Source of the DNA: JBDTME01 sp964583795
GTDB taxonomy: Bacteria > Patescibacteriota > Microgenomatia > UBA1400 > PJMF01
Reading direction: 5' to 3'
Assembly: GCA_964583795.1 (NCBI GenBank)
Contig: CAZOWX010000030.1
Span: 1-18,648, forward strand
DNA: 18,648 nt
Below, piece by piece: positions 13,191 through 18,648 of the stretch (positions within the stretch are counted from its first letter, which is position 1; the number at the start of each line of letters is the position of its first letter). The translations under genes and the position numbers were made by a program. The notes under the pieces were generated by a model that was not told the origin of the DNA, made no database searches, and saw nothing but the letters and a program-made list of their open reading frames with translations.

Positions 13191-13560
13191 TGCCTCAGTC
13201 ATCTCTGGTAAAGGTCGTGGCAAAGGCATGGGATTCCCCACGCTGAACTTGCAGATTCCTCCGCAACTCGATGCGCTGCATGGTATTTATGCTGGTTGGG
13301 TTTGGATTGGTGAACAACAGTTTCAAGGAGCTTTCCACTATGGCCCCATCCCGACATTTCAGGATGCAGGAGTTTCGCTCGAAGTGTATTTGCTTGACTC
13401 TGATATTGAAGTTCCTCCCAAAGCAGTGCGGTTTGAGCTAGTAAAGCGCCTTCGCGAAGTGAGAACTTTTGACTCAGTCGAAGCGTTGGTTGCTCAAATT
13501 GAGCTTGATGTGAAACAGTGTAAGGAAGTGTTAGAAAATAGATTGATAGATAATGGATGA
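13183..13560 (+). CDS. Stand-alone riboflavin kinase domain
   Basis: Matches the C-terminal flavokinase half of bacterial RibF, which makes FMN from riboflavin and ATP. GKGRGKGMGFPTLNL (residues 9-23) is the nucleotide-binding motif with the PT pair, HGIYAGWV (33-40) follows, and Glu67 in SLEVYLLD fits the catalytic base. RLREVRTFDSVEALVAQIELDVKQC is the typical end. The N-terminal FAD-synthetase domain is absent, so at 125 residues it is a single-domain kinase. The usual NRPTF reads IPTF, so full activity is not certain. It overlaps the unknown gene by 8 nt. A heptad tract runs through its last codons. Confidence 0.85.
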   Translation: MFNASVISGKGRGKGMGFPTLNLQIPPQLDALHGIYAGWVWIGEQQFQGAFHYGPIPTFQDAGVSLEVYLLDSDIEVPPKAVRFELVKRLREVRTFDSVEALVAQIELDVKQCKEVLENRLIDNG

Positions 13561-13643
13561 TGGAATGTGGAATGTAGAGTGTAGAGTGTGGATAGTGGAT
13601 TTGGCGACTAGTGACGAGCGATTAGGAATTAGTGTCTGGGGTA
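13539..13643 (+). repeat. Long heptad tract spanning the 3' end of the riboflavin kinase gene
   Basis: Fifteen successive 7-mers hold one phase from 13539 to 13643. They drift from ATGGAAT/GTGGAAT through GTAGAGT (twice, 13574-13587) to TAGTGAC/TAGGAAT. The first three lie in the coding sequence and supply its last six codons and stop. Neighbouring units are more alike than distant ones, as expected from stepwise duplication. Confidence 0.8.
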
Positions 13644-13661
13644 ACAATACATTTTAAAAGC

Positions 13662-13738
13662 AAGAAAAATAAAAAAGTCGTCATCCTGAACCATCTAGCG
13701 AGGAACGAGCCAGATAGTTTCAGGATCTGTGTTCGGGT
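13662..13738 (-). repeat. Palindromic REP-like element, copy 5
   Basis: Minus-orientation copy: AAAAATAAAAAAGTCGTC precedes ATCCTGAA (13683-13690), which pairs with TTCAGGAT (13719-13726). Inner ATCT/AGAT and GCG/CG pairing prolongs the stem. The CTGTGTTC outer flank is shared with copy 1. It opens the gene-free 13561-14362 stretch, which contains only repeats. Confidence 0.8.
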
Positions 13739-13812
13739 AACACATTAAGAAGTGAATCGAATTTGAAAAAATTAAAAGTATTACAACCTTTACGTTAATT
13801 TTCTTACAAACC

Positions 13813-13875
13813 ACTCTGACTACAGATCCTGAAATAAATTCAGGATGACGACTTTTTTATTTTTATTTGCTTCCG
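13813..13875 (+). repeat. Palindromic REP-like element, copy 6
   Basis: CTCTGACTACAGATCC flank, stem ATCCTGAA (13826-13833)/TTCAGGAT (13839-13846), then GACGACTTTTTTATTTTTATTTGCTTCCGA. A compact full-length copy. Confidence 0.8.
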
Positions 13876-13880
13876 AAAAA

Positions 13881-13949
13881 GCGCTCTAACTGTTAAGTCC
13901 CGCCTGCGAGGTTAGCACGACGACTTTTTTATATTGCTTTGCTTTCGAC
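13881..13949 (+). repeat. Degenerate palindromic REP-like element, copy 7
   Basis: The flanks are still recognisable (GCGCTCTAACTG at the left; GACGACTTTTTTATATTGCTTTGCTTTCGA at the right), but the central stem is disrupted (CCCGCCTGCGAGGTTAGCACG). It appears to be a decayed copy. Confidence 0.55.
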
Positions 13950-14045
13950 AAACATTTTTCTAAGATAAGCACGAGAAGTCAGCATCCCCCAATAACCATC
14001 TTTGGTATCGAGTAAAGATACGCTTTTTGAAAGCAAAAAAGGACC

Positions 14046-14075
14046 GCCACCCCCTTGCCTCTCCGGCAGGGTGGC
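14046..14075. repeat. GC-rich hairpin
   Basis: GCCACCC (14046-14052) pairs with GGGTGGC (14069-14075), with TGCC/GGCA (14056-14068) inside. It is a strong two-part stem, not related to the ATCC/GGAT family. An AAAGCAAAAAAGG stretch just left of it resembles that family's tail. Confidence 0.55.
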
Positions 14076-14112
14076 CAGATAGCAATCGGAATATCTAAAG
14101 TAATAGCCCTTA

Positions 14113-14242
14113 CTCGAAAGCAAAGAAAACAAAAAGGCGTCATCCTGAACAGTCTAGTGAGCGTGCCAAGCCGATAGGCAGGCCCGCCTACCGGCGAGGC
14201 AGGCAAGCTAACCAAGACGGATTCAGGATCTAAAGTCAGAGA
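14113..14242 (-). repeat. Palindromic REP-like element, copy 8, carrying a nested palindrome
   Basis: Minus orientation: TCGAAAGC...AAAAAGGCGTC, ATCCTGAA (14142-14149), TTCAGGAT (14222-14229), then CTAAAGTCAGAG. The inner AGTCTAGTGAGC matches copy 2 in reverse. About 40 GC-rich bases (roughly 14164-14204), themselves a GCCG..TAGGC/GCCTA..CGGC palindrome, interrupt the hairpin head. Confidence 0.75.
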
Positions 14243-14362
14243 TGTATTTTTATTGAGAATCGAAACACATGGTTTTTTTTGACTTCCAAAAACAGTTTCC
14301 GATATCAGATCCCCCCATGTTTCTCCGAAAAATCTAAAGCCTGAGTTATCTTGCAGCCATCT

Positions 14363-15085
14363 CTACATCGTCGGTGGCACAGGAGGCTGCGGTGCAGACG
14401 GTGGCTGTGGTTGTGACATTGCTGGTTGAGGCATATTGACCTGTTGATTTGCTAAAGCAAACTCATATAACAAAAACGTCCCTACACCCACGACCATTGA
14501 AGCTACTACTCCGGGAATGATCACCAACATAAAACCGCCAATGATCATGGCAGCTGCTACCAAGTAATACAGCACTAGCGTCAGCTGTCTCCCCTCAGTC
14601 ATACGAGAACTTTTACTGAAAGCATCAAATCCATCACTTTTCCCATCTGCAATCAACACCATTGCAAAGGCAAATTTTGTTGCCAGATAGATGCCTGGGA
14701 CAATCAACAACATCATTCCAAACCCAACAACGACCATAAACGGGATATACACTAATAGCATCGTGACATACCGATCTGCTCCACTAAATAACACTCCCAA
14801 TTCAGGTCGTTGACCGCGTACCAGAGCCAACATGTAGCGAATAAGACCGATCATCATAAACACGCTCCAAAGCATACCCAAACCAACACCCAAAAACGCT
14901 GCTGGACCTTGTTTCCCAAGAACTACTTGGAAAATCGCGACAGGAACTTGTGTCGCCAAAGCATAGATAATCGCAGCTACTAACAAACTCAGCCAGTCTT
15001 TTTTCACCACTTCCCATCCGACACTCAAAGCCTCTGTTACACTAAACTCACTAAGCACTACCGGTTGTGTCATTGTGTCTGGCAT
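14363..15085 (-). CDS. DUF975-like multi-pass membrane protein
   Basis: A 240-residue integral membrane protein with about six hydrophobic segments (roughly 32-55, 64-88, 105-130, 131-147, 168-190, 191-212). MLLIVPGIYLATKFAFAMVLIADGKSDGFDAFSKSSRMTEGRQLTL (125-170) fits the DUF975/glycerophosphodiester-phosphodiesterase membrane-domain pattern, with a PG in a helix followed by AxxxS..M.G. A second IIPGVVASM repeats the PG motif, so two halves may be related. The tail (from about 214) is rich in Pro and Gln. The start has a good SD (AGGAG, 5 nt before the ATG). Function is unknown; it stands alone. Confidence 0.8.
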   Translation of the reverse strand: MPDTMTQPVVLSEFSVTEALSVGWEVVKKDWLSLLVAAIIYALATQVPVAIFQVVLGKQGPAAFLGVGLGMLWSVFMMIGLIRYMLALVRGQRPELGVLFSGADRYVTMLLVYIPFMVVVGFGMMLLIVPGIYLATKFAFAMVLIADGKSDGFDAFSKSSRMTEGRQLTLVLYYLVAAAMIIGGFMLVIIPGVVASMVVGVGTFLLYEFALANQQVNMPQPAMSQPQPPSAPQPPVPPTM

Positions 15086-15148
15086 ATCAGCTCCTTATTA
15101 CTTCATTGACTACTCATTGTACTCACCAAAATCCCAACTGGCAACAAA

Positions 15149-15169
15149 GCGACTAGCGACTAGGACCGA
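15149..15169. repeat. Short heptad repeat
   Basis: GCGACTA occurs twice in tandem (15149-15162) and is followed by the related GGACCGA. It lies in the gap between the divergent DUF975-like and EamA genes. Confidence 0.5.
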
Positions 15170-15305
15170 TTGCAATAACTTCTTCTCTTCAAGGCAAGTT
15201 CACATTATTATCTGTCCAACTAAACAGATTGCGGATCTACATCTGGAAGAATCCCAAAAAACCGCTGTTCAAAAAAAAATTTTGATCCATAACTCAATTT
15301 CAGTC

Positions 15306-15314
15306 TGCTACAAT
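15306..15314 (+). promoter_or_regulatory. Extended -10 promoter of the EamA gene
   Basis: TGC-TACAAT; start of transcription near 15321 would give a 20-nt leader holding AAGGAA as an SD about 9 nt before the ATG. Confidence 0.6.
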
Positions 15315-15340
15315 AGTCCTTTATCCAAGGAAACATCTGT

Positions 15341-16201
15341 ATGTGGCTGGTTTTTTCATTTCTCTTTAGCTTTTTTGATAGCATACAAAATACGTATTTC
15401 AAACACACAGCTGTCAAAATCTCTCCTATTTTAATGGCTTGGAGTGTACTCATCGTATCGAGCCTCTGTTTTTCTCCCCTCTTGTTACTTGGTATTCCTT
15501 CTCTTGATTTTGTGTTTTGGTTCGCTGTTGGAGCACGTTTAATTATTGATTCCTTTGCATTCGTTTTATTCATTAAAGGAGTACAAACTTCACCGCTGTC
15601 ACTCACAATTCCAATGACCTCCTTGAGTCCTATCCTTTCAATTGCCACTGTTTTCGTGTTCAGCCGCTTACTTCCTTCTCCTCTAGGTTTTTTTGGCGTA
15701 TTGATCAGTGTCGCAGGGATGTACTTGCTCCATTTTGATCATGATACCAAGCATCTTTTATCTCCTTTTTATGCCATAAAAAAAGAAAAAGGTGTTTTAT
15801 TCGTTACTGTTGCCTCTATTCTTTGGAGTGTGGTTGCCGCCTTACAAAAGCTTTCTATCGATCACTCAGATGTGTATTTTTACACTGCCTTTTTCCAACT
15901 TTTCTGGGCAATTTGTTTCACTCCTGTTGCGTATTTTTCAAATAAAAAAGGTTTTCTGGCACTATTTCAGCGCAAATCCTGGAAAATACTATTGACTGGA
16001 GGGACACTCGATGCCATCAAAATGTTGCTACATAACTTAGCATATGCGCTCACTATTCCCGCATATGTAAACAGTATTGGTAATACAAGTATTTTGTTGT
16101 CTTCGGTTTTTGGAGCCATTTTGTTCAAAGAAAAAATAAAAAATCACTTCTGGCCAATTATTCTCATTATTTTGGGAATTACGTGTATCCTGTTTGGCTA
16201 A
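15341..16201 (+). CDS. EamA/DMT-superfamily transporter
   Basis: A 286-residue, very hydrophobic protein of about ten helices, the size and layout of EamA drug/metabolite transporters, built from two five-helix halves. The first half ends with SPLSLTIPMTSLSPILSIATVFVFSRLLPSPLGFFGVLISVAGMYLL (about 83-130), and the second with IPAYVNSIGNTSILLSSVFGAILFKEKIKNHFWPIILIILGITCILFG. Each shows the family pattern of a polar helix, an E-K-type loop, and a GxxLIxxG-like last helix. The substrate cannot be told. The ATG at 15341 has an SD-like AAGGAA and a promoter of its own. It is divergent from the DUF975-like gene. Confidence 0.88.
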   Translation: MWLVFSFLFSFFDSIQNTYFKHTAVKISPILMAWSVLIVSSLCFSPLLLLGIPSLDFVFWFAVGARLIIDSFAFVLFIKGVQTSPLSLTIPMTSLSPILSIATVFVFSRLLPSPLGFFGVLISVAGMYLLHFDHDTKHLLSPFYAIKKEKGVLFVTVASILWSVVAALQKLSIDHSDVYFYTAFFQLFWAICFTPVAYFSNKKGFLALFQRKSWKILLTGGTLDAIKMLLHNLAYALTIPAYVNSIGNTSILLSSVFGAILFKEKIKNHFWPIILIILGITCILFG

Positions 16202-16237
16202 CTGCTAGTTTGATCTTTACTCTTTGCGCTAACTTTG

Positions 16238-16243
16238 TAGAAT
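16238..16243 (+). promoter_or_regulatory. -10 box that sets the start of the eight-cysteine gene
   Basis: TAGAAT overlaps the first possible ATG (16242) and ends 7 nt before the second (16251). The leaderless spacing seen elsewhere in the window selects 16251. Confidence 0.5.
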
Positions 16244-16250
16244 GACAGTA

Positions 16251-16907
16251 ATGAACCAGTTTCACCTCCAAGAGCATACAGTCGAACCACTTCATGGTCA
16301 TTTGAATCTCGCTCAAAAAAATGATAACAAAAAAACCGATGAAGTCGTGTTTATCAGCACCCGATTTTTGAGAATAATGGGTGTTCTTTTTTTCTTTGTG
16401 GTGATTCTCGGAGGAGCATCAATCTACTTTAAAGGGAAAATTGACAATATTCCCAAAACATACGAAGAGTGCACCAAACAAAAAGGGAGTCGTTCACAAC
16501 ACAGTATCCCTGATGTTTGTATCACCCTTGATGGGAATTACTTTGTACAATCAATGGTTGATGAAAAAGGCAACTCGATTTTGGTAAAACTCACGCCCAG
16601 TCAACCTCAGGTAACAACCCCGCCCCTCACTAACTCGCCGATCCCAACAAAGCCCACTTCAATTACTTTGCCCACGCAGGCAGCCACTCAAGCCACTTGT
16701 AAGCGCAGTGGTTGTAGCGGACAACTGTGCGTAGACATCGACGCGGATGATGTGATTACGACCTGTGAGTATCGACCTGAGTACTCTTGCTACCAAGAAG
16801 CCCCGTGCGAAAAGCAACCAAATGGGAGCTGTGGTTTCACACCTTCAACAGCCCTCACGCAATGCCTATCCGAAAAAACCTCCGCAGGACGTAACGTCAT
16901 CCAGTAA
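16251..16907 (+). CDS. Membrane-anchored eight-cysteine-cluster protein
   Basis: A 218-residue protein, probably with one membrane helix (about 43-60) and its C-terminal side outside. After a small domain with two cysteines (TYEEC and PDVC) and a Pro/Thr-rich spacer, the C-terminal segment has exactly eight cysteines in the pattern C-x4-C-x4-C, then TTC, YSC, APC, GSC and TQC. This matches what I recall as the eight-cysteine-cluster domain (CxRSGCSGxLC at the start), of unknown function. Four disulfides would be possible, and VKOR is encoded about 4 kb away. The start at 16251 rather than 16242 is set by the -10 box. It is convergent with the next gene, 23 bp apart. Confidence 0.75.
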   Translation: MNQFHLQEHTVEPLHGHLNLAQKNDNKKTDEVVFISTRFLRIMGVLFFFVVILGGASIYFKGKIDNIPKTYEECTKQKGSRSQHSIPDVCITLDGNYFVQSMVDEKGNSILVKLTPSQPQVTTPPLTNSPIPTKPTSITLPTQAATQATCKRSGCSGQLCVDIDADDVITTCEYRPEYSCYQEAPCEKQPNGSCGFTPSTALTQCLSEKTSAGRNVIQ

Positions 16908-16930
16908 CTGCACAAAACCTGTTTTGATAC

Positions 16931-17335
16931 TTAATCGCTGTGAAATTTTTCCCATTCTTTTTTCTTTCTTTCCTTTAAAACACCCCAATCTATATCTCCA
17001 TTTTCAACATCAATAGATTCTTGTTGACTTATAGCTGTCAAAGTATACCCAGCAGCCATAAGGATTTGAAAAACCCACAGAAGTTCATTAAACTGATCCC
17101 TTTCGTAAACTGCAATAATTTCAACATTTGAAGGAATAATCGTTTTTATGTAGTTTAATGGTTTACCGTCCGGATTATCCCGCACCCTCAAGAGTCGCTT
17201 TCTTAATTTGCGCAACCCTCCTTCCAAATAGGTAGCTCCCACAGATTCATACCTCTTGGCCAATTCAACACTTTTTACTTGGCCAAACATACAAGCAAAC
17301 AACAATAACTTTCCACTTTCTGCCGTAAATGCCAT
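16931..17335 (-). CDS. Paralogue A with degenerate phosphatase-like loop (CX5KS)
   Basis: A 134-residue soluble protein from the ATG at 17335. A strand runs into a loop, LLLFACMFGQVKS (residues 10-22), in the place and shape of the P-loop of low-molecular-weight or COG4551-type protein tyrosine phosphatases, followed by a helix and a GATYLEGGL segment. The loop has Cys15 but Lys21 where Arg is normally essential. A later strand-plus-helix, EIIAVYERDQFNELLWVFQILMAAGYTL, resembles the sister gene, as does the Lys-rich end KKKEWEKFHSD. The frame is open to TTG 17383, which would overlap the sister gene; the ATG is preferred because it aligns with the sister's N-terminus. Function is unknown. Confidence 0.65.
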   Translation of the reverse strand: MAFTAESGKLLLFACMFGQVKSVELAKRYESVGATYLEGGLRKLRKRLLRVRDNPDGKPLNYIKTIIPSNVEIIAVYERDQFNELLWVFQILMAAGYTLTAISQQESIDVENGDIDWGVLKERKKKEWEKFHSD

Positions 17336-17361
17336 ATTATTTCCAAAAAAAGTAACATTAT

Positions 17362-17757
17362 TTATGAATGAAATCTTACCCAATCTGCCTTAAGTTTTTT
17401 TTTCTTTTTTTCCCATTCTGGACCGACGTAATTGTGCTCAAACATGTTGTTTTGAAAAACAACCGTTATGTCATAACCTATCGCTATTAAATAATTAATA
17501 AAACCTTCTGAGACAAATGATTGATCTTCATCTTCCAGTACGACAACTATTTCTTTGTCTTTTGGTAACTTATATTTGTTTACTTGAGCTTGAAATTGAT
17601 CCTCAGTAATTTGTTTTTTTTGCAATTTCCAGTATTCCTGAAGTAAGGGTCGGAATCCGTTAGACAAGTAGTTCCCTCCAAATTGTAGTGCAAGGTCTCT
17701 ACTCTTTGCCATTCCTTCTGCACAAATAAATAGGGGGGGGGTTCGTACTTCAGCCAT
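17362..17757 (-). CDS. Paralogue B with degenerate phosphatase-like loop (CX5KS)
   Basis: A 131-residue soluble protein, first gene of a two-gene operon with paralogue A (26 nt gap). PLFICAEGMAKS (residues 8-19) is the same loop with Cys12 and Lys18. GGNYLSNGF, EIVVVLEDEDQSFVSEGFINYLIAIGYDITVVF and the Lys-rich KKKKKLKADWVRFHS end align with A, indicating a tandem duplication. Codons 6-9 are read through a run of nine C on the coding strand, a slippage-prone site just before the loop. A TATAAT on the minus strand (17804-17799) would give a 35-nt leader. The family call is structural inference and may be wrong. Confidence 0.65.
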   Translation of the reverse strand: MAEVRTPPLFICAEGMAKSRDLALQFGGNYLSNGFRPLLQEYWKLQKKQITEDQFQAQVNKYKLPKDKEIVVVLEDEDQSFVSEGFINYLIAIGYDITVVFQNNMFEHNYVGPEWEKKKKKLKADWVRFHS

Positions 17758-17860
17758 AGTATGCCCTTATTTTTAAATTGAAAACAAATTAAGAGGCTAT
17801 TATACATTTTTTATGTTTTTGGAGTACTACCTTCCAACTCTTAAAAAATTCCTCGAAAAG

Positions 17861-17869
17861 TGGTATAAT
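17861..17869 (+). promoter_or_regulatory. Extended -10 promoter of the last gene
   Basis: TGG-TATAAT, consensus. It lies inside the possible longer frame from 17813, so the ATG at 17912 (36 nt past the predicted start site) is taken as the true start. Confidence 0.65.
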
Positions 17870-17911
17870 GCACACTCGAGAAATTACCTTCATTCAGAAC
17901 AAAAAAATTTT

Positions 17912-18550
17912 ATGGCAACACCAAATGAGCTCGCTCAACTGGTTAATCCCGACTGGTTTAATGAGCACTGGATGACACCACAACGTGAAAAGAGTGGACC
18001 TTTTAAAAGCAGACTGTTTATTTCAGGGATTTTGTTGTTGTCTGTTGCGGCCTTGGCTATGTGTACATCAAAGGATCAATCAAAACCTCAGACAATTCCC
18101 ACCTCAATGCCCCCGGAACCTCCAGCGACGTTAACACCAGAAGGTGCTTTAGAACAACAATCTACACAGTTTGCACCTGGTCCTGAAATTGTGACAAATG
18201 GTGGTCCTATTACCGATTATTTCGGTGGCTATAAGATCAACATTTACACGAATGATGAAGGCAAAATTGTCATCCAAACCGGAGATTTTAAGGGTACATG
18301 TAAGGTTGTGTACCTTAAAGCGGGCGAAGCGTTAACAACTGAGACTATCGACAATGGAGAACAATCTCTTACCGGACAAGATTGTCAAGTTAATAGAAAT
18401 CCTGATACAGCCATGACTATTACACCAAATGATATCGCGTCAAAAGGAGCCATTCGAGTGTTTTTCATCGTTTGGGCTCACAACGGTAACCAAGAAAATG
18501 AGGTCAGAGACATTACCGATTTCGTATTTCCAGCAGCTTCCGCTCACTAA
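17912..18550 (+). CDS. Membrane-anchored secreted protein, unknown function
   Basis: A 212-residue protein: a cytoplasmic segment (1-32), one hydrophobic helix (about 33-51, LFISGILLLSVAALAMC), a Pro/Thr/Ser-rich spacer (about 55-95) and a C-terminal extracellular domain (about 100-205) with two cysteines (CKVVYLK and QDCQVN) likely to form one disulfide. The LAMC after the helix is not a good lipobox. The domain, FGGYKINIYTNDEGKIVIQTGDF and onward, looks all-beta; I know no family. The start at 17912 rather than 17813 is set by the extended -10 box between them; no SD is seen. A strong palindromic element follows the stop. Confidence 0.75.
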   Translation: MATPNELAQLVNPDWFNEHWMTPQREKSGPFKSRLFISGILLLSVAALAMCTSKDQSKPQTIPTSMPPEPPATLTPEGALEQQSTQFAPGPEIVTNGGPITDYFGGYKINIYTNDEGKIVIQTGDFKGTCKVVYLKAGEALTTETIDNGEQSLTGQDCQVNRNPDTAMTITPNDIASKGAIRVFFIVWAHNGNQENEVRDITDFVFPAASAH

Positions 18551-18565
18551 AACAGTACGGTATTG

Positions 18566-18616
18566 AGTCAGATCCTCCCGATGTCCATCGGGAGGATGAC
18601 GACTTTTTAGTTTTAA
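18566..18616 (+). repeat. Palindromic REP-like element, copy 9 (possible terminator)
   Basis: ATCCTCCCGATG (18572-18583) pairs over 12 bp with CATCGGGAGGAT (18586-18597), then GACGACTTTTTAGTTTT. It is the longest perfect stem of the family and sits 21 bp after the last gene, with a T-rich tail 6 nt from the stem, so it might also stop transcription. Confidence 0.75.
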
Positions 18617-18648
18617 ATGGCTTTCAAAATATCATCTCTACTTTATGT

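Noticed and set aside
13929..14215. Minus-strand frames of 67 and 78 codons in the repeat region
   Set aside because: They run through palindromic elements, have no SD or family resemblance, and end or begin inside repeats.
15220..15648. Minus-strand 142-codon frame opposite the EamA gene
   Set aside because: It is antisense to a clear transporter and spans that gene's promoter; no family resemblance.
16765..17016. Plus-strand 83-codon frame at the end of the eight-cysteine gene
   Set aside because: It overlaps the cysteine cluster in another frame and the tail of paralogue A on the other strand; there is no independent support.
17641..17670. tRNA-like T-loop (GGGTCGGAATCC)
   Set aside because: It lies inside paralogue B and has no acceptor, D or anticodon stems around it.

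Overview
The window looks like a piece of a small Candidate Phyla Radiation (Patescibacteria) genome, most likely of the Microgenomates type. That placement is inferred from gene content and style, not from a marker tree. It carries short housekeeping genes (ribosome recycling factor, deformylase, formyltransferase, bL28) scattered on both strands. Shine-Dalgarno (SD) sites are often absent, and several genes start 6-7 nt after a -10 box, so their mRNAs should be leaderless. Many proteins are single-helix secreted or membrane-anchored proteins of unknown function, and intergenic DNA is rich in repeats. The standard code fits: TGA is used as a stop and never read through.

Layout. 1-304: repeat-rich intergenic DNA. 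305-856 (-): frr. 1117-3552 (+): DUF1189-like membrane protein, def and fmt, tightly packed. 3553-4166: repeats between convergent genes. 4167-4376 (-): rpmB. 4377-4943: a promoter and a long, strongly folded leader ending in a hairpin over the glmS ribosome-binding site. 4944-9368 (+): glmS, a SMI1/KNR4-like protein, an M50 site-2 protease, and a lytic-transglycosylase-like protein with a twin-arginine motif. 9420-10069 (-): a VapBC-type toxin-antitoxin pair with a consensus promoter and a palindromic operator. 10385-12040 (-): VKOR followed by pyrD. 12041-12300: divergent control region. 12301-13560 (+): rmlC, an unknown gene and a stand-alone riboflavin kinase domain. 13561-14362: about 800 bp of repeats. 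14363-15085 (-): DUF975-like membrane protein. 15341-16201 (+): EamA transporter. 16251-16907 (+): membrane-anchored eight-cysteine protein. 16931-17757 (-): tandem paralogues with a degenerate phosphatase-like loop. 17912-18550 (+): secreted or anchored protein, followed by a repeat hairpin.

Themes. Def and Fmt form the N-formylmethionine cycle. GlmS and RmlC feed cell-surface sugar synthesis. VKOR may supply disulfides to exported cysteine-containing proteins such as the eight-cysteine protein. The most unusual features are non-coding: (i) degenerate 7-nt-period tracts directly after stop codons, with the same unit in the same sense orientation behind frr, fmt, rpmB and pyrD; (ii) a dispersed palindromic family with fixed flanks and covarying stems; (iii) the folded glmS leader. 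No tRNA, rRNA, CRISPR array or intact insertion sequence was recognised.
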